Both the position numbers and the translations under genes were made by a program. Positions 36,013-47,385 of a stretch of 64,000 bases of DNA are shown one piece after another (the stretch's first letter is position 1; every line of letters begins with the position of its first letter). The stretch is from NCBI GenBank assembly GCA_022495005.1, contig JAGYXB010000361.1, positions 124,001-188,000 of the forward strand. Reading direction: 5' to 3'. The DNA comes from Rhyacophila brunnea. Lineage: Eukaryota > Arthropoda > Insecta > Trichoptera > Rhyacophilidae. A model generated the notes under the pieces. The model was not told the DNA's origin. It did not search any database and was given only the letters and a program-made list of their open reading frames with translations.

Positions 36013-37162
36013 TGAATTAAATTGTCATTATCTTTCATCATCACTATCTTCAGCTAAATACATAAGTTGAAGAATGACAAAGTTAGTGTGTGGTAGATCA
36101 CTGCATTCTGATAGTGGATAGTTGATCACAGCCTACTTAATTGGACATGCCTAGTCTATGGTAAATTAAGTCGTTATAAACATTTTCTACTAATTTATTG
36201 TTCATCTTTTTAAATTGTTAGGCATTTTTTATCAGCAATAATTAATACTAGAAAGAATTAATTTATATCAAGTATGTAGGGTACACTTTAGTCATTACTC
36301 ATTATTATCAAGTATCAAACTATCATTTTTAATACGATTATAATTCCGTACCTAGATGATAGATAACAAACATAATGATTAATATTTTTATAACACTTAT
36401 ATACGAACAGGTACTAATTTATTTAAAAACATGTTATCGCTTAAATAAAAAGTGGTTATGTAGCTAGTCAATTAATTATTGTAATCTCTTTTTAGAATTT
36501 TATAGCGTCGATATTTACAACACGAATCTTATTATCTACTTACAATAAGGTAGTGATTAGAATAATCATAATGAGGGTAGATTATTTATTTTGATTTTGC
36601 AATCATCCAATAATAAAAATAAATATAATAATTGACATTTTAGAAACAAGTAAGTATAATTTAATTATTCAAAACAATATTTTTGCCACGACACGGTACG
36701 GCATGGTAACATAATATACCTACTTAATATGTTACCATTTATATTTATGTATTTTAATGATTGTAATTTACATTATTTAAATATTTACAATATATTTTTA
36801 TAAAGGCAAAATTATTTACGGGCAAGCCGTTAAGACAAGACGTGTAGGTACTCAATTTGGGGGATTAAGCAAAAAACCCAAGGAAGTTGTGAATATTATT
36901 ATCCCACAGCTCTCTATAGATTGGCCGTAGGACACTTCGTCAGATACACGCACATGAGACAAGCCGGCTCGCACATCACAACTCGCCTTGTGTGCCTGAC
37001 GGTCATAAATCAAAACCTCCGAGACCGCCGGTGAATGTTGCATGCTACAACCTCGCATATCTGCCTAGCGGCATCGACATTCGACATTCGCCGCTACCGC
37101 ATTCGCACGTGCCCCAAAACATCAAAATATTATACTTTAGCTAGACAACGCATTGTGCAAAT
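36013..37162. other. No gene recognised
   Basis: AT-rich to about 36830, then a GC-richer stretch leading into the Harbinger transposase. The latter probably contains that element's 5' end, but no inverted terminus could be matched. Confidence 0.4.
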
Positions 37163-38284
37163 ATGTCATCAGACGCGGAAACAGCGATTATTATGTATTG
37201 GTACCGCAGACATTTAAGTAGAAGGCGAAAATATTGGATTCATCCGTCAATTAGGCATATATCGATACACAGCGCATCTTTATCGCAGCAGAACTCATCC
37301 AGCATCCGGATAGATTCCAAAATTGCTATAGAATGAGTCCGGACTATTTCAAGGTTCTGTTGGAGTTGGTTGAACCCCAGTTAACCAAAAACGACACGCA
37401 TTTTAGGAAAACCATCAAGCCAGAAGAAAAACTGCTGATTACCTTAAGGTAAGATTATTAATATTAAGTGTAACCAACAGATTGGGGTTTAGATAAAGAA
37501 TAAAAGTCATTTTATTACATATAGTGATACATACAATATTTACCTACTGCACCATGTTTATAATTACCTAGGTATTTCGTAACTTATGACTTATATCACA
37601 TATTGTTGTATTTATCTATTTAAAATTAAATTTCCTTAATAAATTTATTGTCTTACCACTGACATTGTGCATGTTGAATATGGTACATACTCTGTTTACA
37701 ATTCATTGAATGTCAAGCACATCCTGATATGAAAATAGTGCATATTTTTATGAAAATGTAATACAATTGTATTTTGCAGATATTTGACGACCGGTTTAAG
37801 TTTTAAGGCACTATCCCACATATTTATGAGAGGAGACAACAGTATTGGGATCATTGTTAAGGATTGTACCAACGCAATTTGGGAATGCCTTCAACCGGAA
37901 TATATGCCCATTCCCAACAGAGGAATGTGGAAATCCATTGCGACAAACATGTGCGTATCAAAAAGTTCTACAATAGCGGGTCCAGCAATTTTAATTACAA
38001 AGGCTTTTTCTCTGTCGTCCTGATGGCCAGTGCCGATGCAGACAATTTGTTTATAACAATCGATGTGGGAGACATTGGACGGTACAGTGACGGTGCAGTG
38101 TTTCGGTCATCCCAACTCGGTACGTGGTTGGAAAGAGATCAGCTGGACATACCGAATGCCACCCGATTACCAAATGGTAATCCGGAAAATCCTTTTCCGT
38201 ATTATTTTGTAGGGGATGAGGCATTCCCTTTAAAAAAAAAACATCATGAGGCCATTCCCTCAAAGGGTCCTGACGAATGAACGG
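37163..38284 (+). pseudogene. PIF/Harbinger transposase (HARBI1-like), two exons
   Basis: Start ATG at 37163 (MSSDAETAIIMYWYRRHLSR). After a frameshift come FIAAELIQHPDRFQNCYRMS and YFKVLLELVEPQLTKNDTHF ... EEKLLITL. The intron runs from donor AAG|GTAAGA (37449) to acceptor TTGCAG (37779). Exon 2: YLTTGLSFKALSHIFMRGDN ... AIWECLQPEYMPIP, frameshift, then KHVRIKKFYNSGSSNFNYKG and FFSVVLMA, IDVGDIGRYSDGAVFRSSQL, then PYYFVGDEAFPL and, in another frame, NIMRPFPQRVLTNERRVF. It is then truncated. The usual first catalytic Asp (IDGKHVR) is altered to HCDKHVR, while the second (SDGAVF) is present. It is paired with a MADF gene facing it at 41004-39734, the classic two-protein Harbinger arrangement. 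Confidence 0.85.
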
Positions 38285-38357
38285 AGGGTGTTTATATATT
38301 CTTCGAAATAGTCAATATATTCTTTGTAAAAAGTAATATTTATTGTTTTTTTTTTAT

Positions 38358-38615
38358 AAAAGTTTAAATACATATTTACAAATAAAAATCACATAAACAT
38401 ATAAAAAAGTAAGTATTACAATGAAGACACTTTACACAAAAAGGGATATGAGCGATGGACAAAAAGTTTAAATACATAATCACAAATAAAAATCACATAA
38501 ACATATAAAAAGTAAGTATTACATTGAATACACTTTACTAAAGAGGGCTATAAGCGATGGACAAAAAGTTTAAATACATATTTACAAATAAAAATCACAT
38601 AAACGTATAAAACGA
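38358..38615. repeat. Tandem repeat, about 103-bp unit, 2.5 copies
   Basis: AAGTTTAAATACATA with ACAAATAAAAATCACATAAA recurs at about 38360, 38464 and 38566. A diverged further piece lies at 39432-39475, so the THAP-containing segment (about 38630-39425) appears to interrupt the array. It fills the gap between the transposase and MADF genes. Confidence 0.75.
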
Positions 38616-38699
38616 GGCTAGAACCAAGGCCTGAACAAAAACGATGCATAAGTGCGAGTGAGAAAGTATTCGGCATAATATAATCTCCCTTATAATAAT

Positions 38700-39290
38700 C
38701 CCTTATAATCTCTGCAACACGTGCTAGAGTAAGATAAAAGGTTTACAGATGTGGGAGATGGTTTACTACGGTGTAGCCGCCAAATCTTACCTTATTGCTT
38801 AACTAAGCGTCGATAACCGTGTTGCTAAAATTGCTATTTTTTGTGTTAAATCAGTGGTAAATATTTTTAGTTAATTAAGTAGAAAAGATGGTTCTGTGTG
38901 TTGTATTAAAATGTGGTAGCCGTACTGATAAGCAAGAAGATGGTTTTACGTTTCATAAGTAAGTTGATACATGTTCGTGATAATTTATTTGTATATTATT
39001 ATATATTTTAATATCAAGTGACCGTGTTTCTTTTAAATAACGTATATATGGATATTTTTACCTAATGGTTGCATTTTGACCGCTTAAAAATACTATATAA
39101 CGTAAAAAAATAGAAAAATATATTTTAATTCTGAGCGTCTAGTGCGAGCACTAGCGAAATGGTGTATGGTCTCGAAAATTTGTATTCAAATGCGTTTGCT
39201 CGCCCATAAACCAAACGCACGGCACGCAGCTTCATTTAACAATGCAATGGGTGGCGTCTAGATGTATCTATAGTCTAAGGCTAGAACACA
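38700..39290 (+). repeat. THAP-exon repeat, copy A
   Basis: Contains an ATG at 38888 encoding MVLCVVLKCGSRTDKQEDGF TFHK, followed at once by a splice donor (GTAAGT). It resembles the first exon of a THAP zinc-finger protein (Cys-x4-Cys, then FTFHKFP-type). Flanks from about 38800 (AACTAAGCGTCGATAACC) to 39275 (GATGTATCTATAG) are shared with 42590-43082. No further THAP exon is seen. GGCTAGAAC occurs on both sides (38615 and 39279), a possible duplication. Confidence 0.7.
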
Positions 39291-39733
39291 CTTATCGGAG
39301 AAGACAACATCGGAACAAACGGGATCCCAACACATTTCGCTTACGATCAATTGTCTGGTTAGTTAAATATGTGTTTGAATACTACCCAGTCCAAAGTTTT
39401 TTTTCCAGAATGTTTACGAGATAAGCTACAAGATATATTCACAAATAAAAATCACATAAATATAATAAAAAAATGAGCAATAGATTATTTCTATTGAAGA
39501 CAACTTTACACATAACAAACTTATTGGAGAACGTCATTAGCCACAATATAATATAAAATTATGAGGAGATTTCTATTAAGCGTCATTTACTTATCACTGA
39601 CAATTGCATATATAAAAAATAAATATTGAAAATATATAACTACATTTAAAAAATAACCAAATATGTACTAATTTTATTTAATGACGAACAAAAGAAATCT
39701 CCTCAAAATCTTCTTCGTCGTTATCCACCATCC

Positions 39734-41004
39734 TCTACCTCTAGTCCATAATTACACCAGGGTGTATTGGTGGATAAGACGGTGGTTCCGTCGCAAACGC
39801 CTCCTCAACGGCAGCCACAATCAAAGCCTGGAATCGTCGCCTTTGGTGTGGCAACATGGCTGCCATATTCGGTTGAAAGCTCACCAAAAAACTGGTGTGT
39901 GCATCCGTTGCCACCCTTTCTTGCCTTGATTGACTCTCCATGTATGCCAAAAAACCTTCGTCAACCAGTTGCAGTCACAGCGTCAATGGCCTTCTCGGAC
40001 GCTTGGCTGGGAGTGGTTGACTTGCGCAGTCTGATGTGCGCCTAATCACCCCAGGTGAAGCTGTCACGGATACAGGAGCCTCTGGGGCAGAAGAACACGC
40101 CTCGTTCTCATCGCCTATCTCGACCAGAGGCTCTGCAGGTAGAGGCGGTAAGTTGCCGCTGCCGGCTCGAGACTTCATAAAGGGCAGGACGAACTGCATG
40201 GCGTCCTGGAGATAATACCGCTTGCCCTTGCTCGTCCCACTCCCTGATGGAGGCTTCTTCATATTGCGGGACAAGCAAGACCGCAAATTCCTCCATTTTT
40301 CCTTGGATTCTGAAACTGAAATATAAAGATATTATATTTCAATATATTGCTCGAAACGTCAAGGGAAGGAGGAAGATTTTGTGGTGACAACCCAAAAATC
40401 TTATTACGATACAGTCTCAAATATTATGTAGGCAGGTAAGTGTAGACTAGACCAATTTTACTTCATACTAGGTACCTAGGTACACTACACATATCTGCTA
40501 ACTATTGTATATTAATAGTATATGCGCTGAAAGGTTATAAAAGAAAATAATAATATAGATATAATAATATATGGTGTCACATTGTTATGAATCCAAGTAC
40601 CTAATCTGCATTCACTATCGAATATTATACACACTACTGGCTACATACTTGTGTATTCAAATTCCTTTTAGCACGTGGGTAAAAATAGCGTGAATTATAT
40701 CAAATTCCTTGGAACACGCGGGTACACCGATTGCTGAAGACATGTTTGATTAATAACCATAACGATAACGTACTTATCTTTGCAATAATGGTCATAATAT
40801 GTAAAATCATTTCACGCGGTCCCAACACAAAATAAGATTGATAATTGGTTTGACTTACCGGTAATATTGAAATGATTAGCGATTTCTTGTCCACGCCTTT
40901 TCGATCACATCCCTATTGGAGTGATCTCGCCGTTTATAATCATATATGCATCTGTATTTTTCTATTTCCTGCACGAATGATATGTTGCTTCTTTCGTCTG
41001 CCAT
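39734..41004 (-). pseudogene. Harbinger-associated MADF protein, two exons
   Basis: Minus-strand ATG at 41004: MADERSNISFVQEIEKYRCI YDYKRRDHSN ... VIEKAW, the start of a MADF (Myb/SANT-like, DNA-binding) domain. One base is out of frame before EIANHFNIT, and the donor is ACCG|GTAA at 40859. Exon 2 starts at 40309 after TTTCAG: ESKEKWRNLRSCLSRNM, then KRYYLQDAMQFVLPFM, completing the MADF fold. An acidic and proline-rich linker follows, then after a frameshift a C-terminal part with SRQERVATDAHTSFLVSFQP and RRRFQALIVAAVEEAF, ending at 39741. In Harbinger elements this second protein brings the transposase into the nucleus and to DNA. Two frameshifts make it a recent pseudogene. Confidence 0.8.
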
Positions 41005-41247
41005 TTTTATCGATGTACGGGAAACGTCAAACGCGGCAACAGTCTGGAGAAAAATGACCGATTGTGCGGCTGTGCGCATGCGCGGAGTCGACATTTTTAG
41101 ATATCGACATGCAGGCTGTAGCAAACGCAACTCGTCGCATGCAGGAGCGTCGCAGCGTCACAGTTGCATCAGCCAATCTGTAAAGCTCCATTCAATAACG
41201 TTTGTTTCTTGGTTTACGATGACGTCACATCGACGAATTTGTCGTAA

Positions 41248-41785
41248 GCGATAGCGCTCACAGAACGCGTCGAGCGGACGAAGTCCGCGTATGCAGTGTT
41301 TATTCATAACCATAATCACACGTCTCGTGCCGCGCATTACCCTTCATCTATGTAATAAGCAGCCCAAGCAGCACAAAACAATTATTATTAAAGCGTCTCT
41401 TATAACAAAGCAATAAAAATATTATATTATTTCGGGGCTTGTAATAAATATTTACGACGACATTATTCAACCAGCGAAATATAATGACACGGAATAAAAT
41501 AAAACAATGACTTCTCTGTAATTAAATAATTGCTTTTCGCCCGTCGATCGATGAGGCCTCAAGCAGCGTAATTTTGGTAGCCGTGTTCAATGAATGGACT
41601 TCTTTGTATTTTCATTAAATCGTATCGCCGAGAAGCGAAAAACAGTGACTCATGCGGCAAAAGGGGCGCAAGGCATCGTCAAGTCCAGTGGGCGCTGGCG
41701 TATTTGATTACGTTGTATTTTTGATGATTTACGCGCCACTTGTAGAAATTTTGCGCGAGCGCCGCACTCGCTGCGTCAATGGGCT
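41248..41785 (-). mobile_element. Harbinger-like MITE, copy 2 (left arm of palindrome)
   Basis: Outer end GCGATAGCGCTCACAGAACG preceded by TAA (41245-41247). It is inverted relative to its neighbour at 41789. Shared blocks: TGCAGTGTTTATTCATAACC, CTTCTCTGTAATT, CGCCGAGAAGCG and AAATTTTGCGCGAGCG. The whole length pairs with 41789-42342. Confidence 0.75.
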
Positions 41786-41788
41786 TTA

Positions 41789-42342
41789 GCGATGGTGCCC
41801 ACAGAACGCGTCAGGCGCCGCACTCGCGCAAAATTTCTACAAGTGGCGCATAAATCATTGAAAATACAACGTAATCAAATACGCCAGCGCCCACTGGATA
41901 TGGCGACGCATTATACGCGCGCGCCGCATGAATCATCGTTTTTTCGCGAATCACCGCTTCTCGGCGATACGAATGAAAGAAAATACAATGCAGTCCATTC
42001 ATTGACCACAGCGAGCAAAAACACGCTGCGCGAGGCATTGTCGATCGACGGGCGGAAAGCAATTATTAAATTACAGAGAAGTCATTGTTTAATTTAATTG
42101 CGTGTTCAGTTTATCGCTGGTTGAAGAATGTCGTCGTAAATTTTAATTACAAGCCCTGAAATAATATAAAATTTTTATTGCTTTGTTATGAGAGGCGCTG
42201 TAATAATATTTATTTTGTGCTCCTTGGGCCGCTTATAACATAGGTGAAGGGTAATGCGCGGGAAGAGACGTGTGATTATGGTTATGAATAAACACTGCAT
42301 TCGCCGACTTCGCGCGCCCGACGCGTCTGTGGGCACCATCGC
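41789..42342 (+). mobile_element. Harbinger-like MITE, copy 3 (right arm of palindrome)
   Basis: A 554-bp element from GCGATGGTGCCCACAGAACG to the inverse CGTCTGTGGGCACCATCGC, flanked by TTA on both sides (41786-41788, 42343-42345). A TTA/TAA duplication is the PIF/Harbinger signature, and a Harbinger transposase/MADF pair lies directly upstream, though shared ends between them were not shown. Confidence 0.8.
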
Positions 42343-42345
42343 TTA

Positions 42346-42559
42346 TGCCTGAGACGCATGCGGCGAGTTCTGATGAGCGAGCCTTCAAAGGGCGCCGCGC
42401 TATTATTAATTATTCTAGGAAATCTGATTCACAACAGCAATAACAATAAATAAGCCATTTAAAGGGTCGGTAAGTAGGTCATAAAGTAATTTAGGCAGGC
42501 AATTTTATTACTATTAATGTAAAGTTGTTGATTTTTTGTTACGGCGTGACGTTTTTGAA
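42346..42559. other. No gene recognised
   Basis: Spacer between the MITE palindrome and THAP repeat copy B. Confidence 0.4.
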
Positions 42560-43090
42560 AAAGCAAATCTCAGTTTTTTGCATAACTAAGCGTCGATAAC
42601 CTGCGAGTGCGTGTTGCTAAAATTTATATTTTTTGTGTTAAACAGTCATTGGTAAATATTTTTAGTTAATTACGTAGAAATGATGGTTCTGTGTGCTGTA
42701 TTAAAATGTGGTAGCCGTACTGATAACCAAGAATATGGTATTACGTTTCATAGGTAAGTTGATACACTTCGTGATAGTTTATTTGTACTTATATTATTAT
42801 ATATTTTAATATCAAGTGATCGTGTTTCTTTAAAATAACTTAAATTATGGATATTTTTACCTAATGGTTGCATTTTTACCGCTTAAAAATACTATATAAC
42901 GTAAAAAAATAGAAAAATATATTTTAATTCTGAGCGTCTAGTGCGAGCACTTTGGGCGAGCACTAACGAAATGGTATATGGTCTCGAACATTTGTATACG
43001 AATGCGTTCGCTCGCCCACAAAGCAAACGCACGGCACGCAGCTTCATTTAGCAATTCAATGGGTCTAGATGTATCTATAGCCTAAGTTTC
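42560..43090 (+). repeat. THAP-exon repeat, copy B
   Basis: ATG at 42681 gives MVLCAVLKCGSRTDNQEYGI TFHR followed by a GTAAGT donor, nearly the same as copy A at 38888. The flanking 200 bp on the left and 330 bp on the right are also homologous to copy A. It differs by a CTTTGGGCGAGCA expansion near 42950 and several substitutions. Confidence 0.7.
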
Positions 43091-43745
43091 ACATGCTATT
43101 TTGGCTGTTTGTCTCAACACTAAGTGCATACGCAAGTTTTTGCTCAATGGTTTTACGCTCATTCCAACATGTCTCAACATGTGTACCATCTGGCTTGATG
43201 CGTAAAAGATTCAAGGTCCGTAATTCTTGCTCAATGCAGTTTGAGTGAGAGAGTGAGGACGCACCGGCTAAGGCTCGTGTGGCCTCGATCTCACTCGTGG
43301 TTGAAGTCGTGTTGGTGCGACGGTGGCCTCACAGCGTCTTGTGTCGAGTTGCTCGACTGTGTGGACGCAACGATGAGCATGCTTCCAAGTCAACGTGCTC
43401 GATCTACTAGACATAAAAAATATAAGTGAATGAAATTCTTAACGACCTACTAATAATTTTAACCGGTTAACCGCATGAGATTACTTCGTTTTCGGTTAAT
43501 TTAGAACCCTGCGGTTACCCGGTTAGCCGGTTTCGGTTTAAACCGGTTTGAAAGCTCTAATATACACACTTGCAATGCAGAAAGAAAATTAATTCATTCA
43601 CACATCATAGTAATCATTTTTATAAGTAACTTGATATTTTAATAATAAAATTATGGAGCTGAGGTTTAAAGGGATCCAAGCACACCTATAAGTAGATAGG
43701 TTATCAAGTCGAGCAAATTGACATAATACAATTGTATATTTTACA
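43091..43745. other. No gene; ACCGGTT-rich patch
   Basis: At 43460-43550 variants of ACCGGTTAACCG and CGGTTTCGGTTTAAACCGG occur several times. A 62-codon frame at 43241-43429 is not recognised. Confidence 0.4.
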
Positions 43746-43906
43746 CAGGGCTCGAAACGGACCGGAACGCACCAGAGCGCCGTTTTTTTTTTTAAATTTA
43801 ACATACTTATTTTTATGAAAAAACACATAAACTTTGATAACTATGTAAAAATCTTCAGAAAACTGTCGAGCGCTCCGATTCGTAAATTTTTCCATTTCGA
43901 GCGTTG
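43746..43906. mobile_element. hAT-type MITE, family CAGCGCTCGAAATGG, with 8-bp duplication
   Basis: A 161-bp element with ends CAGGGCTCGAAACGGACC and CCATTTCGAGCGTTG. Flanking octamers ATTTTACA (43738-43745) and ATTCTACA (43907-43914) differ at one base. Confidence 0.8.
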
Positions 43907-44456
43907 ATTCTACAAAATTGTTGTCATAAATTCAACACAACAGCCTATAAATAAATTCTGGTTATCAAGTTTTTTATAATTTTCACGAATACCGGTATGC
44001 AATTAGAAATACCGAAATGCCGGTATTGGATTTTTTTATTCGTTATTGCAATCCCTATAGGTATGTAGGAGGTATTTACCTACATAGGTACTATTTTTTT
44101 ACACGATAATGCGTGCATATCACATTTGTAACAAATAATCTTCAATACCATTCATATCTCATAATTTATCACTCAATTAGATGTTATAATTTTCACAAAC
44201 TAAAGCTATACCTGAGACGCCCATTTCAAAAAACATCTTGTCCAGTTGTGACCAAAAATGAACTGAATATGCATTTTATTTGCTGGATTTGATGGAGCGC
44301 AAGTAGGTACCATTATAGTGAAAACTCCTTGTGGTGGAGGTGGAAAATATGTAAGAGATCCTTCCGATAAAGTTATGCTCTAATGCTGATCCTTTTTAAG
44401 TAATCCCGTCTGTTGGCGTACTTCTCCGTATATTTTATATACTATTCCTTATTTGA

Positions 44457-44660
44457 GTTAGCATTTACTTGGTAGAATTCCATTTTACAAGAAATGAAAA
44501 TATAATTAATATTAAATTCTACAGGTTTTTAAAAAAGGTTTGTCGATAGCTATTTCAGTTGTAACACCATTATCATGATAATGGTGTTACAACCGAAACA
44601 ACCGAAATAGCTATCGACAAACCTTTTTTAAAAACCTGTAGAATTTAATATTAATTATAT
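44457..44660. repeat. Near-perfect palindrome
   Basis: The arms 44500-44576 and 44583-44660 read identically on opposite strands, meeting at GTAACACCATTATCATGATAATGGTGTTAC-like symmetry (centre near 44574). Blocks: AAATTCTACAGGTTTTTAAA, GGTTTGTCGATAGC. It is formed by two inverted copies of the repeat at 35900-36012. Confidence 0.85.
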
Positions 44661-44995
44661 TTACATACTATTCCGTTCACATTGCAGGTAAAAAATTGAT
44701 AGTAGTTGTACGCAAATCAGACGATTTACAGTTTTAGAACTTTTTTTTGTATGGAGCAACCCAAATCTGCAGATTTTTAAGTCAGCAGACCAAATTCGTT
44801 GGATTTCAAACATGTTTAATACTCTCCAAGTTGCCAGAATTCGTCTGTCAAACATTAAGATTCGATTTGACATTAATACGCAATCATTCGGACCGAAAAA
44901 AACGTGTAATAATTGTTCTAAATATGTTTAATTATTTCTTTTATTCAACGAATAATTCACAAGATTTAAGAATATATCATTCCGATTATTGAACA

Positions 44996-45313
44996 TATAT
45001 AATTTTGAAGAACACTTTCTGAGAGAGTATATTATAACCAATAGAAAAAATCTTTTTTGAAAAAAAGTAAGTCACCCCGACGGGGAATCGAACCCTGTAT
45101 CTCCCGTAGTAGGTATTAAAATTGACCAATAGTTAAAATTTGTCGCTATTAGTATGTCACGCCGTAGCATAATGGATAAATGCGACGGATGAGGCGTAAA
45201 CTCGGGAGATACAGGGTTCGATTCCCCGTCGATTACTTTTTTTCAAAAAAGATTTTTTCTATTGGTTATAATAATATATACTCTCTCAGAAAGTGTTTTT
45301 CAAAATTATATAT
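44996..45313. repeat. Inverted repeat containing a tRNA-like SINE
   Basis: Arms of about 110 bp (44996-45106 and 45203-45313) are inverted copies: AACACTTTCTGAGAGAGTAT, ACCAATAGAAAAAATCTTTT and GGGGAATCGAACCCTGTATC. The right arm plus spacer holds a tRNA-like promoter: A box TAGCATAATGG at 45166 and B box GGTTCGATTCC at 45215. The left arm repeats the B box inverted. The acceptor stem does not pair, so it is a SINE and not a working tRNA gene. Confidence 0.75.
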
Positions 45314-45671
45314 GCTAAATATGTTTATTGATTAGTTTGTTAATTTACGTTTATTTGATTTTATGAAATTCTTCAAAAAAACGTAAAATTTTTGTTGTTT
45401 TCACTGTTATATTATTTTATGCAAACTACCTGTAAATAACACAATTTTATATCGTTCTAAGTTTCTAAAAACTAGGTGGTGGAAGGACAAATGTTTGCGA
45501 ATCACTCGAATGTAGGTACATGTGTTGATCAAAATAAATGTTACAGCTACTTCTTATCATTATTTCATTTTGGTAGAAATATTGTGCTGTTGAAGTTTTT
45601 TGTACAAGTGATGTCTCTAACATAATTTCTTCTTTGCTCACCAATTTGCGTAAGTGATATTATATACCTAC

Positions 45672-46127
45672 TATCACTTCCCTCCATTTTGGGTGAGAGA
45701 ATTTCTGAACTGTCACTTTGGGTTTTGTTTTCTGGTTTATCGTCTGCGTTTTAGGATTTGGAGGTAGATAATTGACACACCGGAATTATGATGGAAAACG
45801 GCGAGTTTATTTACGTTAATATTATAATCGTTACATTTTTATAATTTAATTTTGCGGAGGACGCAATCGGCGTGTTCGCGATTTGTCCAGCAGAAAGCTT
45901 CTCTCGCTCAAACAAAAACGGTTACCTTTCTGAGCCGTGCCAAATGCGACGTTGCCATTCGTATTTTTTTTTGGACAACGTTGCCGGTCAGATATTTATT
46001 AGTGGTATTAAACATTGTTCAATTATTTTCGCAATCAGCCGTTATTATTTGTTGGCTTCGATATCGATTCGGGCCTCTCAAAATACACAAAGACATCCCC
46101 AAATGGGGACCATATGGGGTTGTCACA
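45672..46127 (-). repeat. LTR, left copy
   Basis: 456 bp, highly similar to 47386-47840. The plus strand reads TATCACTTCCCTCC ... GGGGTTGTCACA. On the minus strand it begins TGTGACAACCCC. It is preceded by CTAC (45668-45671), which also follows the right copy. Confidence 0.8.
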
Positions 46128-46713
46128 AGCGCACCTCTCCGGAAAGGCCCGAATGGGGGTCGGGCCAACTAAGGGCTGATTACGATAGCGTGTGTAACTG
46201 GACAGTGCGGCGGCTTGATAAGCGGTGGTTGCGTCTCTAGACATTGAAGGATCGAAGCCCCTCCGGTACGTCGGCGGCTGGAGAGACTCGAATGCAGCAC
46301 TGTAGTATAGTGGTTTGCGGTTCCCAGGCCTACCTTAAAGCTGCTGAGAGAGGAGGGCGTCGCGCCCAGCCCTCTCAACACCCTCGGACCGTCGGCAACC
46401 GGAGAGTTTCGGATGCAGCACTACGCCGCTTTGTGGGCGTAGTGGTTCGCGGTTCCCCGTGTCTACCGTACGGGCGGATGCTGAGAGAGGACGTCGCACC
46501 CAGCCTTCCCAACAGCGACCGTCCGAAAATCAGTCGATCCCTCACGAAAATGCATACCGGCGCATTACTCGACCCCCTTTTTTTGCTCGCTTGCCCTGCC
46601 GTGGCTATCGAATTACACGCACTGCACTGATATTATACAAATATAATATGAATAAAACTTAATGTATCACTAAAAAGGCTTTAAAGTTTATAAAATTATT
46701 GTTAAAAATATAT

Positions 46714-46792
46714 CAGGGCCCGAAATGGACCGGAACGCCATTCTGCCTCATACAACCGCTCCGGGTTGTAAAATTTTCCACTTCGAGCACTG
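46714..46792. mobile_element. Very short hAT-type MITE (79 bp)
   Basis: Ends CAGGGCCCGAAATGGACC and CCACTTCGAGCACTG. Flanks AAATATAT and AAATAACT agree at 6 of 8 positions. It is a deleted member of the CAGCGCTCGAAATGG family inside the LTR element. Confidence 0.7.
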
Positions 46793-47363
46793 AAATAACT
46801 TATTTTACATCGCTTCCAAACACAAAACACTTAAAACTAACTAATCTATGATGCTAATGGCTGAGGATGCTGCTTGGTTGCTATCCGCTGATGGAGGCTG
46901 CTTTGCTCAGCTGAAGAAGGCCGCTTTGTAGCTCTCTTCATCATGGTGCATCTGGGCCAGGGCTGATTGCAAGACTCACAGACACGCTGCTGTTGACGAA
47001 GAGGGCTCAAGCAGCTGATGATGCAGGGCATTTGAATCCGTTTTCCCTCGTTGGAGCCAGGGTCTTGCCCGATACACTCGTCCGTGGGCCAAGTTCGCTG
47101 GCGGATGCAGTTGGTCGGGAGTACATCGGGAGCCATGACTTCGCAATCCGGGTGTTTCTGCTCTTTTCTTCACTGGTTTGGCTTTGGCAGCATCCTCTTT
47201 CTACTGCTTATTATTATACTTTTGTTGAGCGCCACCAGAGGCAAGCCTCTGGATGTTTCTTCCTCGCCGTTTCCTATTCCGGTGTTTGGATCTCAGGGTG
47301 TGTCCGGGTGAAAGAAATTTCACCTGCTTCTTGATTCCAGACGATCAAAATCAAGAAGCGTAG

Positions 47364-47383
47364 TCCCACGTTGATTGGGGCCA
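47364..47383 (-). other. Candidate primer-binding site of the LTR element
   Basis: The minus strand reads TGGCCCCAATCAACGTGGGA, starting with TGG (complement of the tRNA 3' CCA), 2 bases inside the right LTR. The matching tRNA was not determined. Confidence 0.5.
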
Positions 47384-47385
47384 CT

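Noticed and set aside
45160..45236. tRNA gene on the plus strand
   Set aside because: The T arm is good, but the acceptor stem does not pair and the anticodon arm cannot be formed, so it is better called SINE-derived.
46846..47334. Overlapping frames in the LTR element interior as real genes
   Set aside because: No zinc knuckle or other domain is clear and frames overlap on both strands; at most a gag remnant.
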